DNA from: Cephalotus follicularis
Taxonomy: Eukaryota; Streptophyta; Magnoliopsida; Oxalidales; Cephalotaceae
Direction: 5' to 3'
Length of the DNA stretch: 64,000 bases
Assembly (NCBI GenBank): GCA_001972305.1
Contig: BDDD01000902.1
Location: 1-64,000, forward strand
Within the stretch, counting starts at the first letter, position 1, and every line of letters begins with the position of its first letter. Shown in pieces: positions 48,189-60,130 of this stretch. The notes below the pieces were generated by a model, which ran no database searches, had not been told where the DNA came from, and worked only from the letters and a program-made list of their open reading frames with translations. The position numbers and the translations under genes are program-made.

Positions 48189-51100
48189 CTGCAACAAGGA
48201 TACAATGAAGTTACAACCTCCAGAATATGAAGTTAGAACCTCCAGAATATCAATTTTATGAATAGTAGGTGATGTCAAACATAATCAATAACTTATGTAT
48301 GAATAGTTCTATACATGTTGGGCTTGCTTGCATCTGTATTTCTCTGAAATTATTAAATGAAACAATAAAGCAGTGAAAAAGTCTTCATTTGATCACATGG
48401 TGTCCAAAGCAACAGGGAGAGATTTTGCTTGTTGCTGAAATGACTACCAGTAAATAACATACAACAAAGATAATTGTGTCTGAGATCACTCGGAAGGACA
48501 AAGAGAAAGAGGGGGAAGGGTGATAGACGCTTACATCATACTGGAGGCATAGGAAAATAATTTTGTTAGTAAGCCTAGGACTGTGACTCAAAGAGTGAAA
48601 AACAATCTCAACCACAAATAATTGGAGGTTTTATAATATCGATAACACTTTCAGGGAAAATACATCATGTCTCTTCAGTTCAAATTTCAAACATTCATAA
48701 AAAGTTCAGTATTTAGTGAGGACATCCGATCTTTAGGTTAAATGAGTCAAGGTCTCCACCACAATGATTAATATCCTGCCGACAATTGTCTCAATATAAA
48801 GAAACTAGATTATTATAAGATAAAGAAAGAAATCAGAACCATTTTCTCATGCCTCGTCCATGCATCTGACACACATAAGGGGAAGGGATCCATTGGCTGA
48901 ATATTTAAAAGGATATTAAACAAGAAGAAAAAAAGGTTCATGGTTGCTTTCTGCAGCATTCATGATGACATGTACAAAACAACTACGATTACCGTCTCCT
49001 AGATCAGATGGTGAATTTATCAAGAATAAACTTGGTTTTATGGTTGCTTCCTCCAGTATTCCTCCTAGAAACTAAAGAATCATCTTCAAGAAGGTATAAT
49101 AAATGGCAAAGGTTATAAACAAAAGTTTCTTACCCAGAGGCGTCGAAGAAGCGGACAGTGTGCAAGAAGCTTAGAAAATTCACCACTTTGCAAAGTTGCA
49201 TAGCTCAAATTTAAAAAGGTCAAATTTGCACACGCAGGGAAAAGAGCTGGAAGATAAGCAGCTGTTGCATCCCATAGACCAGAGAGGGTATGAAGACTTT
49301 TGCAATTGTTAAATGCACTCCCTAATTCTCCATTCTGGCCAGCCATGAGCTCTTGTGAGAATGATCCAGTACCGAGTTCCATCAATTGCGGAGCACAGAC
49401 TAGAAGCTCTAGTAATTGTTCTAATGAAATACCTTTGTTAATTTTCAAAACCTTCAGCGACTTGCACCTACTTACAAGTCTTTGAAGAGCATCAAAGTTA
49501 ACATCATTGCTCAAGTTAGCAAAATTCAATACTTCCAAAGTTGTGAAATTTTCAGGAAAGCAGCTCAACCAACTGCCACTTTTATCATCCACATCGTTCT
49601 CATGTATATCGAGCTCAGTCAAATTCCTGTAACAAAATAACATGAGAACTGAAAAACTGACAAGAACCACAAAGACAACTCATTTTAATAATCCGATCAT
49701 TTATTTTCTATGAAAAATCTGCTACATATCTCTGAATTATGGAACTGGGGATCCAAAAACTGTAGGACAGACCATAAATGGGGAATTAGGGTTCTACTAT
49801 TGAAAAAGTGCCTTAGAGTCAAAATATTAAAGTTTAAATAAACAGAGATAAATCTTAGAACCTAGATGAGGGATTTCTAGGAGTCAGTCTCGCCATTAGA
49901 AGGTTGCAGATAGCCTCTTTATTCTGAATACTCGTTTATTCAAGATTTGCTTATAAATTAAAAAACCTAAGAACTTAACTAATATAATTACAGATCTCCC
50001 CCTTGACTGCGAAATTATAAAAACACCATCGGATAAATAATGGATTTGTTATTATCAATCCCTAGAACGCATGCATCAAAAACTCTTAACAAAATGAGGG
50101 AAAATTGAAACACGATCATAGATGCATGTCAATTACTCAAGAGTTAATAGTTTTTAATTAGTTCTGTTTCATTGCTCAGAATGTTATGTTTAGGTGATCA
50201 AACATTCAAAGCAGGTTACCAGTCTCAAAAAGCAAGAGCATGTCCATTCCTTCTAAGGTATCAACTGAAGATCCAACTAATTAAACAGATAGCATAGTTA
50301 CAAGTTACAGTCCTGTCCCGATACCTTATGTGCATCGCCTGGGATGGCAAGTTGTGGACGTATAGTGCTCTATCTCAAAACGAGATTGGCACTAATTAGA
50401 AAATAAAGAACAATACTATACCAAACAAATGTGGGGCAACTTCTTCTTACTCGCTGATTGAGGCCTACATCTTATGTCAATTATTGAAGCCATGTGCATT
50501 TCATGTGATATTTTGCATTTCACAGACTTAATTAAAGATTTACGAACAACATACATGTCTGTAATTTGTGGCAATCTATATATAAACATGCAGGATTGGT
50601 GAGTAAGAAGTTGTTCATACTGGTGCGATGCTAAGTATTATCTTAATATAAATAGCAAACTGAAAAGATACTAAACTACAATGGGAACTCAGAGAGAAAT
50701 AAGGAATTCATTTTTTCAGATGAAATTAATGCTACTAAATGTTACCATGTCGCAAGTAACGACCAGGATATGGTGAAGTATAAAGAATATAATTCCCTGG
50801 TCTCTTAAAACTACATCAATGAGAATAGAAACAACTCCCAAGCAACATGCTCTGACAGATCCTCAACCTCACATATCTATAACATGCAACACGTGGACTA
50901 ACAGTGGGGTTCTGATTTTCACACCATGCTCATCCTAATTTTTCAAGCATGTACACAATCAAATCCTCAACTCTATCTGCTTAATAACGAAAGCATCTAA
51001 ATCACATGGCATGCACAACGAAGATTTCATAAATAATGACAGCCAGAGGACTAGATAAACACTCCCAAATTTTCTTTCCCATAATGGCAGGCATTCCACG

Positions 51101-54100
51101 GCATGATTCAATCACGTAAATTTTCAAACTATTTCTTTAAGGCTTCTTAGGATGTAAATAATCTAACAAATAAATAAAAGGCTTTGCTAGCATGGAGACT
51201 GACATCAATGATATGCTATCCAATAAATGCATATTAATAAGTCAAAGATCACATCAAAAAGAGGAAAGTAACACATAAGAGAAAAGAAATGAAAAGTAGG
51301 AGCACTTCTATATCTGCTAAACCCCCTTCTTTCTCAAAACAAATAGAAAATTAAGACGATCCACCTCTAATTAAATACAAATAATACAAATCAACCCTAA
51401 TTAAAAATCAGGGCACCATACAACTACATTGAAACACATATTACTCAACAGCCATCACCATTTTAAAGTAACATTCTGACTATTTTTGCACTTCATGTCC
51501 AGATGAAACTATGTTTCGGATACTTTACATTCAAAGAAACATAAACACCACAGATCACAAAGAGTTGATCACAATCAAAAGTCAATAATTAAAGTGTAAC
51601 AACTTGCAACCTAAAGCCCAAAAAATAAGTGGCTAACTCAACTTTACGACAGCGACTAATTTGCAGTCCAACTCCTATTAACATTTGAGACCTGCATGCT
51701 ACTGGGCCATTCACATAATAGCAAATCAGGAAATTCCAATGTTGATTTATCACAAGAACTTTCCTAGCCAAGGGATAAATTCTTTTTTATGGTTTTTTAA
51801 AAAAAAAAAAAGCATACAATGAACATTAGAATATTGATATCTTCGTCCAAGAATTTAGAAATTTTGCATTCCTGACATTTCTTGGAAAATACTAACTTGA
51901 TGTAGAGATGGCAAAGGATAGGTGACCTGTGAAATTAACCCTACCTGTTCAGCTGTTCCTGAGATCATTTAATTACCTCATTTATATATCCATCCCAAAC
52001 TCGTCCCAAACCCGTAAGAGCATGAACCCACTATACCCATTAACTACACGTAATGTCCTGAACCCACTATATTTGCTAACTACCTATCTTATCCGATTAT
52101 TCATTAATTGAGTAGGATACAGGTCTCATTCTGAACCCAAGCCCAGAACTGTTAAACTCCTTACCGAAACTTTTGAACTACTTCCAAAAACTGGTGGATG
52201 CCACTTTTGGCAACAAGTAAACGACGAAAGAATAATTACCGCATAGCTCTGTGACTTCGGGAGAATTGAGGGCTTCATCATAGAAAATGAAAATGTATGG
52301 TGTTTGCTTCTTTTTAAAGGAAACACAATCTTGTAATTTAGGAAATAGAATATCCCTAATTAATTGAATGTGTGGGGACCGAGTAAACTAGCCCCTATTA
52401 ATATATGTACCAAAACTCTTTCAATATATGAAAAACTATCTTGATTATTATCTATGATAGCATTGGGTCTTTCACTGATATCATTGTTTCTCCAATCTTC
52501 ACACTCTATCTAAAAGAACTACAGGCCAACACTGCTACTCAATCTATATTTGTAATCCTTAGACAATGCTTTACCCCTTAGAGAACTGACCAGCAAATCC
52601 TTTACTTTGTCAACCAAAGTTTGGAGAAGAGCACCTCCTCTAGTGCTTTTGATAGATTCTTCATACTGAAGTCTAAACTAAGAATTTGGAACTGATGTGA
52701 AAAAAATTATGTATTATTAAGGCACTGACACGTGTCATTAAAACCCACAAATACGGGCAAAACGACCAGGTTTGTGGTCATAATGGGGGAGGAAACGTCT
52801 CCATCCCATAATGAAGAAATGGTATGGAATCTCGGCTATTTCTAAGAGACTCATAATTATCTCCTCAATGCTAACAGTTCAGAGATGTTACAGTCAGGTA
52901 AGACTATAAATACCCCAAAAAAAGATAGTGAAGAGGGCGAACAATTTGCCATACAAGCTTACCATTTTCTCTGCATAACAACCGATTTAAGCATTGGAGT
53001 GTCTCCGGGAGTAAAACCTCCTGGACTATCGATTATTTGCTTTCTTTGTGTGTAGGGAAGACGAAAGAATAAAAAACCAAACACAATCTTTGGACCGTCA
53101 TGCATTTCCTTCAACAAATCAAACCTCTACACATTGAGGAATATTGTGAAGTTGATTTACGCATCAACAGTTGGCACCGTCTGTGGGAAACGCGACATAA
53201 GATTATTCGACGATGCCTCCGAAGAGAACCACCAACCCTGCGGCCGTTCCTGGTCAAGCTCCTCTCACTGATGAGCAATTTAACCAGCTACTTCAAGAGA
53301 TGGGGAGGCTCACTACCTTGCTAGCAAACAACTTGGCCAACCCCCCAGAATCAGGCTGGACCAAGCCGACCAGCCCCACAGAATCAGGCCGAACCTAACC
53401 GACCAGCCCCAGAACTACAACAGCCTCAAGAGGTTAGGCAAAACTCGCCAAGGGGGGCCAAGCGCCCTCCAAGGTGGTCAGAGATTGATACATCTCTGAG
53501 AGCAGAGTCCTCCAGTGCAAAGGGATTATAATTATAACCCCGCGTAGGACCTCCCAGAGCAAGATCCAATGGAGGAAGACTACTCAGATTATTATGTAGT
53601 TGAAGAGGAATCCCATGCACGTCCCTACACATCTCGTAGGACTGAATCAGGACGGAGGAGCAGGTCAGACTACTTGGTCAGACCAACCGGAGGACAATCC
53701 CAGGTCTCTAGCAAGTCTAGGGACCAAAAAGGTATCGAGCAGACGATCAACAGAAGGTTTGCAGAGATAGAGAAAAAGGCTCAGAGGAGCCGAGCAGACG
53801 AGGGGATACTTGTCAGAGGTGTGGAACTTAAACTGCACCCCCTTCATTCAAGAGATATTGAGGGAGCCTGTGCCAAGAGGGTTCCCAACGTTCAGAGATT
53901 ATGACAGGTCCCTGACCCAATGCGGTACTACACTCAGATCATGCTGGTGCATCAAGCTTCAGACGCTATCCTTTGCCGAGGACTTCCAACGACCTTCACA
54001 GGTGCAGCACAGATGTGGTATGCCACGTTGCCCCCCAAGTCGGTGGCAAACTTCGAGCAATTCAGCGAGATGTTTGTCACCAAATTCCTTAACAGCATTA

Positions 54101-57100
54101 CCCAAAGAAAGAATTCTAGTCATCTAATCAACGTGGTGCAAAAAAAAAATGAATCCCTCAGAGATTACCTGACTCGGTTCAACAAGGAGTCACTGATGGT
54201 AAAGGACATGGAGCCTTCTTTTGCTCTTGCAGCCCTGAACAGCGGGTTGACAGACAACTCAGCTTTCACTTTCTCCCTGATGAAGAAGCCTGCCCTTGAC
54301 ATGGCAGACCTCCTTAGAAGAACTGAAAAGTATATAAATGCAGAGGAGGCTCTACAGGCCAGAAAGCAAAAGACCTCCTTGTCTGACCATCAGAAGAGGA
54401 AAGTGGGGCCAAAGTTGACAGAAGATGACTTGAGGCACAAACTCTCAAAGAGGGAGAATTCACCAAAAAAGGGATCACCAATCCCCAATTACAAAAGCTT
54501 CGCCCCTTTTCTCGGGACAAAGACCAGAATCCTTGCAGTGGAGAAGGAAAAAGTCCCAATCCAATGGCCACATCCGTTGAAAACCCCAGCAGACAAGAGG
54601 GATTTGAGCAAATACTGCCGATACAATCGCGATCATGGGCGCGATACGGAGGACTGTAGGCAGTTAAAAAATCAGATAGAGGACTTAATCCACAAAGGTC
54701 ATCTGAGGAAGTATGTGAATAGAGATGCTCCCCAGGAAAGAAGAGAGCGCAGAGAAGAAGCTCCATAACAGGGTCAGGAGCACCAACCTAGAGGGGTGAT
54801 ACACAACATTTTTTGACTAAGAATGGTCCTCGGCTGAGAGAGAGGCGAAGAAAGAGGAACTGATTACGTTCCTCAAAAATAATAGAGATGTATTTATCTA
54901 GTCTGCAAAAACGAAAGATTATTAGTTAAGTATAAAAAATGTGTACAAATGCTCAGTTCATTCAATAAAGATGATTTTCTTTAAAAATCTGTTCCAGTTT
55001 TACAATAAAAATACTCCCACGGGAGCAATCAGAGAAGACTCCCACGGGAGCACTCAGAGAAGACTCCTAAGGGAGCAATTAGAGAAGACCCCTACGGGAG
55101 CAGCCAGAGAAGACTCCTAGGAGAGCAATCAGAGAAGACTCACACGGGAGCAGTCAGAGAAGACTCGTAAGGGAGCAGTCAGAGAAGACTCCTAAGAGAG
55201 TAATCCTAGAATACTCCTAAGGGAGCAATCAGAGCAAGTCTCGAGCAGACTAAAGCTTTAATACAAACTTATTCAAAGACTCCCAAGGGAGCAATTCAAA
55301 GACTCCTAAGAGAGCAAATGCTGGTCTGCAAACCCATAAGAACTTGCCAGACCAGACCTGTATCGTATCTTGAAAGGCGAACACATAAGAACTTGCAACG
55401 ATCAAGTTTGTTGGACTGAACGCTTTGATACAAATGCCCCCACAGGGGGATAAAAAGTTCAAACGACCTGGTCTGAAAAATATCAGACCAGTACGAAATC
55501 CTGGTCTACAAACCCATAAGAGCTTGTCAGACCAGAAACACATCTTGATCTGCGAACACATAAGAACTCGCAAAGATCAAGTCTCGTTAGCTAAGCGCTT
55601 TGATACAAGTGCCCTATGTGGGCTAAAAAGCTCAAGCGACCTGGTCTGAAAAATATCAGACCAGTAAAAAAGTCGTCTACGAATACGATAGACTAAGATA
55701 AATATTCCTAAGGGAAATGCAAAGCTTCGTCCTGCCACGCATCAATTAAAGCCGGAGCTGGGCCAAAAAGCAAAGCCCATAAGCTAAAACAGGCCAAATT
55801 ACGCGTCAAAGGTCTGCTCAAAGCAAGACTACCTCACTAATGCTCCTCCTCCTCTGCTAAGCACAGAAAAGGAAGACCAGGGGGGCATATGATGTGAAAA
55901 AAATTCATGTATTATTAAGGTACTGACATGTGTCATTAAAACCCACAAATACAGGCAAAACGTCCAGGTTCGTGGTCATGATGGGGGAGGAAACGCCTCC
56001 ATTCCATAATGAAGAAATGGCATGGAATCTCAGCCATTTCTGAGGGACTCATAATTATCCCCTCAATGCTAGCAGTTCAGAGACGTTACAGCCAGGTAAG
56101 ACTATAAATACCCCCAAAAAAGACAATGGAGAGGGTGACCAATCTACCATACAAGCTTACCATTTTCTCTGTATAACAACTGACTTAAGCATCGGAGTGT
56201 CCCCGGGAGTAAAACCTCCTGGACTTTCGATTATTTGCTTTCTTTGTGTGCAGGGAAGACGAAAGAATAAAAAACAAACACAATCTTCATACCGTCCTAC
56301 GTTTCCTTCAACAAATCAAACCTCTATACGTGGAAGACTGTTGTGAAACTGATTTACGCATCAACAGGAACTATGAGTTGTATTGTGCTCTTAGTCAAGT
56401 TTATTGTTGATAGTTATTAGACTATTGACCTTTGATGGAGTGACATACAAAATTTTGTAGATAGACACAATCCATTTATTTTGGAAATCAAAGCTTTATG
56501 GTAATCTATGTGTATGTGTGTGTGTGTGTGTTCTGGCAATCAATGCTTTCTGGCTAAAGAACTTTCTTTTATACATGTAAATTTTGGCTTAAAGAGTCCC
56601 ATTCTGTCTAATTCAAAATTTGAGACTTCAAAAATTCAAAGGATATAGTGTTTTTTTTTTTTCATTTTCTCTTTTTCAAATGACATGAAATTGCAAAAAT
56701 GGTTGCTGTCAGAGATGTTGTTCGCAGTTGACATGAATAAAATTCATTAAAAATTCACATATGCCATCAATTAAATGCTCATTTTAAAAGCTCATTACTG
56801 GCCAAACATCACACCAATAATGAACAGACAAAAAAGCAGAAATGAAACCAAAATTAGGTTTCTTTTTGTGTAAAGCACAGTAGAATAATTACCCATATAT
56901 GGACAGCTCAAAATTATTATCCACTTGAGTACAGCTTCAAAAGTTTTAGAGTCAAGGGTACAAAGTGTTAAATTTTATTTGTTCACTCTCTCTCCTACAA
57001 ATGAGACTCATGCTATCATGCACCATCTCCATCAGCTCTTCCTATCTTACTGCATCTTTAATTTTATACCTTCTCTTATTATCCTCGGTGTTCTCCATAT

Positions 57101-60100
57101 TCTTACTTTTGTTGTTGTTGGTCTGTATTGCCAAACATATCTATAGACTATAGCTAAATATTTAGCTTGATGTTCTAGATACAACTTGTTGTTTCTGTAG
57201 TGCCACAATGGGCATACAATGGGCATACACTCTATTCAACCTGTAAACAAAAGCGTGCATGATCGATGCCGCAACTTATAGACATGAGCTTTGTGATATA
57301 AGGTGTCTAGCATTAGAGAATGTGGTTGAATCACTTAGCTTCCTTGCAAGTACATGGCGCTTGGTGTTCATAGATCTTCCATTATTACAATAAACTCAAC
57401 CATGAGACGTGTAACTCCAAATATCCCATATTACATTTCACTCTTAAAAGAATATAAAATATATGTAGACAAAAAAGATAACTTAAAAGAGTAAGATTGA
57501 AAGAGAGTGAGGGGGCTAGCATTTATATTGGGTTATGAACTTTCCTAATGTATAGGTGGTGTTTGTCATTAAAGGCATCTTAGATTCATGTTTGTTTTTT
57601 TTATCATTGTGCATGAATTTTTGGTTTTGTTGTAGACAACATAAGTTTGTTGTTTATTGAAGCTAAAGAAGTTTGATAAAAAAATCGTTGTGTAAGCAAT
57701 GACAAATCATGAGCAGAAGTGTACAATATGTCTTATTCATTGTTCATTTGATGCATGTATACTGTACTTTCTTTAGAGATGAGGTGTACAATATAATGGA
57801 GTGTTCATTATTTCAGATGTTCCTACTGAAGTAGAGAGGTACTCAGTTGCCCTAGCTACAAGACAAGCTAGGGAACAATGAAAAGAGCACGAAGACATAG
57901 TCGCAAGCGAAGCGAGACGAGAGGAGATTCGCCACCGTCAGTCCTACCAAGGGAAGAAGAACGAAATAGAAAAGAAAGGAAATGTGTTATGGCCAAACAC
58001 ATATGGTAATTATTGTGATGAAGTGTATATTAAGTCTTATAAGATGTATAATGTGTTATACAGAACTTACTTTATTCAAAGATAATGCGTACAGTATATC
58101 CAATAATGGTTTCTGATTAAACATATTGTTTAAATGCATTGCCAAATCACACACAAAGGTGTACAATATGAGTTATATAGTGTACATTTTATGTACGTAG
58201 AATGTACGTTCTTAGGAGATAAGATGCACAATATTATGGAGTGTTAATTATTTTGCATATGTATATGTTTAAGGTGAACAATGCGTTTGTGGGATATACT
58301 TTATTCAGAGATAGGTCGTACAATATATATAATGATGTTTTCCAATTAAATACAGACTGCCCAATCACACACAGAGGTGTACAATATGTGTTATATACAG
58401 TATACATTCTATGTACGTAGGATGTACGTTCTTAAGAGATGAGATGTACAATTTAACATGTTATGCATTTTAGGCTGTCTCCCTTCGTCCTCAATGACCC
58501 CTCTTATCCAAAGAGACTTTTCCACTTATAGTGGCTGATGCTACAGAGCTTTACCAAAAGAGAAAGGTTATCTCTTTTCCTAGGCGTAAATGCATGGCAG
58601 TAGTACAAGGGCAGCAGTGTTATGGTATGAAAAGTAGGGAGAATCATTTCCAGTAATGTTATGGATATGCATTGACACTTATCTTTCTTTTCCATATCGT
58701 AATAATTAAACTAGTAAATATAATGGCCAATTTTTATTACATATAATGGCCTTGGCGACTGAAAAATAATAAATAACAATACTATATATATAAGTACAAC
58801 TGGTGAGCTCAACAACAATGGTTTTCGAATGCCTTCAGGTGATTGGATCTGCAAGGATCCGTCATTTATGATGGTTTCTCCTTTTCAGCGACAGGGGGAG
58901 TGGCTCATGTTGGATGTCATTACGCTATGGAAATGGTTGGATTGTGTGAATCTCAGTAATTTAAAGGTATCTATTTTGTTGGTTTATAATAACTACCACT
59001 TTAAAGACATACCACATGCTATTTTTATTAATTATTTGCTATTGAGTGTAGTTTTCTATTTGGCTTGCTTATCTTTGTTTACTAGTGATGTAGAGCACAA
59101 GTGGTCAGTATTTGATACAGAGGGTCAAGAAGAAGAACCAAAACACAGAAGGGGTGTGGATTTCCCACCTCTTATACCTCTGGGAAAAGTGCTGTTAGCT
59201 TTCAGACATAGACATTCAATAGAAAAAAAATAAGTAGATAAAAAAAAAGGAAATCTAACATTTTGTACACTTAACTATAAAATATTTGAAGCTGTACACA
59301 AGTGGTTAATAAGTTTTGAGCAGTACACATACTGGTAATTACAAAGGCAACGCAATTAATTCACAGTAACATGTGCAAATATTCGCTTAAGGAATGCAAC
59401 AAAAAAAAAAATCATATTTTCTTATTTTTGCCTGAATGAAACTCACTCAGATCTCTAAATATAAGCTAAAAATAACTTATTCAACTCTCACGTGAACTAC
59501 AGTTGCATCGATTTAGGAATATTTCTCATATAAATTTAATTAACAAAAAAACAAAACAAAACGTAACAAAACAAAACAAATCGAAGCTAAGGATTAACTG
59601 AAATGGAGTAATACTTACTTGCAATGAGTAGCAATGGCAGCAAGTCCATTAGTACTAAACCCATCACAGCTCACGAGCGATAGAGCCTTGAAATTAAGAA
59701 AGTTAAGAGACAAAAACTCTAAGCTCTCATCACTCACACTCATTCTCTTGAGCCTCAGCTCCTCCAAAAACGGATATTTCAAAGCAAACACAACCAACCA
59801 ACAGTGAATATCGGCTCCCCAATCATCGGGCACCAAACTGAAGTCCGAGAATCTTGGTTTCCCCTTCAAAGTCACGCTCCGGATTCTTGGGAACCGCCTC
59901 GCCACCATCCCCGGCGACACGGCGTAACAGTTGCCGATGAACACGTGAGTGCGTGACCATCGCTCCGCGTTGTACCAGTCCCTGCAAACGAGAGAAACTG
60001 AGCTCCGATCTTTGCGGGATTCAAGGATAGAGAGTACTCGCTCGAGTACTTCGTCGGGGAAAGGTGAGCTCCGAGTCGACTCGGCCGAGTGAACAACCGT

Positions 60101-60130
60101 TCCTTTCGTTCGCCTTGAATCCGAATCCAT
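47436..60130 (-). CDS. TIR1/AFB auxin-receptor F-box protein, AFB6-like
   Basis: Three exons on the minus strand: 60130-59619 (512 bp), 49626-49134 (493 bp) and 48188-47436 (753 bp). They join in frame to 585 residues, and all borders are GT-AG. An F-box occupies residues about 22-66 (FPDEVLERVLSILESRKDRS, SLVCRDWYNAERWS) and is followed by leucine-rich repeats to the end. The family is the substrate-receptor part of SCF ubiquitin ligases that binds auxin together with Aux/IAA proteins. Auxin and inositol-hexakisphosphate contacts of TIR1 can be matched: K74 to K89, R403 to R417, R436 to R450, S438 to S452. H78 is replaced by R93, as in AFB5. The sequence fits neither TIR1, AFB2 nor AFB5 closely, and AFB6 is the best guess. 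Intron 1 is about 10 kb and intron 2 is 945 bp. The gene looks intact. Confidence 0.93.
49134..49626 (-). CDS. AFB-like gene, exon 2 (residues 171-335)
   Basis: Starts after tttgttacAG within codon K171 (NLTELDIHEN) and ends in LRRLW with donor GTAAGA. It encodes the middle leucine-rich repeats (LEVLNFANLSNDVNFDAL, RCKSLKVLKINKGISLEQL, SGLWDATAAYLPALFPACANL). Both borders agree with the conserved exon pattern of the TIR1/AFB family. Confidence 0.93.
52693..53169 (+). repeat. 5' LTR of older gag-only element
   Basis: 477 bp. It has a TATA-like ctataaataccc near 52905 and the phrase gtgtctccgggagtaaaacc (near 52999), also found in the LTR of the younger element in altered form (gtatccccgggagaaca), which shows a distant shared origin of the transcribed part of both LTRs. 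Confidence 0.9.
53213..54768 (+). pseudogene. Gag region of older gag-only element
   Basis: Opens MPPKRTTNPAAVPGQAPLT and carries the same domain as the younger element: GAAQMWYATLPP, FVTKFLNSITQRKN, LRDYLTRFNKESL, PSFALAALNSGL and the knuckle-like HGRDTEDC then LKNQIEDLIHKGHLRKYV. The long open part is 53920-54768. It is a fossil with a few breaks. Confidence 0.8.
55013..55235. repeat. 25-bp tandem repeat, about 9 copies
   Basis: Unit actcccacgggagcaatcag followed by agaag, with slightly varying copies. Each unit contains the small inverted repeat CTCCCACGGGAG. It lies between gag and the 3' LTR of the older gag-only element. There are no spacers of unique sequence, so it is not a CRISPR-like array. 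Confidence 0.9.
55321..55672. repeat. Tandem duplication of 180 bp in gag-only element
   Basis: Two copies starting ctggtct(g/a)caaacccataag at 55321 and 55501 and ending atatcagaccagta. Each copy carries the complementary words ctggtctg and cagaccag at several places, so multiple stems are possible. A single diverged relative is present in the younger element at about 42500-42760. Confidence 0.85.
55890..56366 (+). repeat. 3' LTR of older gag-only element
   Basis: 477 bp, the partner of 52693-53169, followed at once by the ggaac target duplication. Confidence 0.92.
57701..58456. repeat. Diverged tandem repeats, unit roughly 220-350 bp
   Basis: The words caaatcacacacaaaggtgt (58143) and aatcacacacagaggtgt (58363), each followed by acaatatg, then ttatat, atgtacgta, gatgtacgttctta and gagatgagatg/gagataagatg, define two close copies. 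A third, more diverged copy starts near 57701. In between, ttactttattcaaagata and atactttattcagagata also alternate. The origin is unknown; it lies within intron 1 of the AFB-like gene. Confidence 0.6.
59619..60130 (-). CDS. AFB-like gene, exon 1 (start and F-box)
   Basis: ATG at 60130 (MDSDSRRTKG). A frame with a GTG codon continues one residue upstream, but GTG is not a likely plant start. The exon carries the F-box, the VFIGNCYAVSP repeat and LKGKPRFSDF with the R93 substitution, and ends in the codon for K171 with donor GTAAGT. Sequence around 60131-60250 is GA/CT-rich leader. Confidence 0.93.

Larger units (their letters stand above)
52693..56366 (+). mobile_element. Gag-only LTR retroelement (TR-GAG type), older copy in intron
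   Basis: Two 477-bp LTRs (52693-53169, 55890-56366), TG...CA, with the exact 5-bp duplication ggaac at 52688-52692 and 56367-56371. The primer-binding-site-like sequence ggcaccgtctgtgggaaacg follows the 5' LTR, and the purine tract gaagaccaggggggcata precedes the 3' LTR. The interior has a Tat-like gag and short repeats but no pol. By hand count the LTRs differ at about 46 of 477 positions (about 10%), so it is older than the copy at 39.25 kb. LTRs of the two elements are different, while gag, the purine tract and the non-coding block are related. It has a few breaks. It lies in intron 1 of the auxin-receptor gene, antisense to it. Confidence 0.9.
49627..59618 (-). other. Intron 1 of the AFB-like gene, about 10 kb
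   Basis: Donor GTAAGT (59613-59618) and acceptor tgttacAG (49627-49634). The corresponding intron in Arabidopsis relatives is far shorter. About 3.7 kb is due to the inserted gag-only retroelement at 52693-56366, which lies in the opposite orientation to the gene. A diverged tandem repeat occupies 57700-58460. The remaining 49640-52690 and 56370-59600 are AT-rich with no supported gene; a 134-codon plus-strand frame at 58829-59233 has no recognisable domain. Confidence 0.85.

Noticed and set aside
55013-55235. CRISPR-like short repeat array
   Set aside because: Units are contiguous with no unique spacers and lie inside a plant retroelement.
58829-59233. 134-codon plus-strand ORF (MPSGDWICKDPS...) in the receptor intron
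   Set aside because: The first residues recall a RanBP2-type zinc finger start, but the Cys pattern is absent and the rest matches nothing I know. It could be a scrap of a captured gene, but support is too thin.
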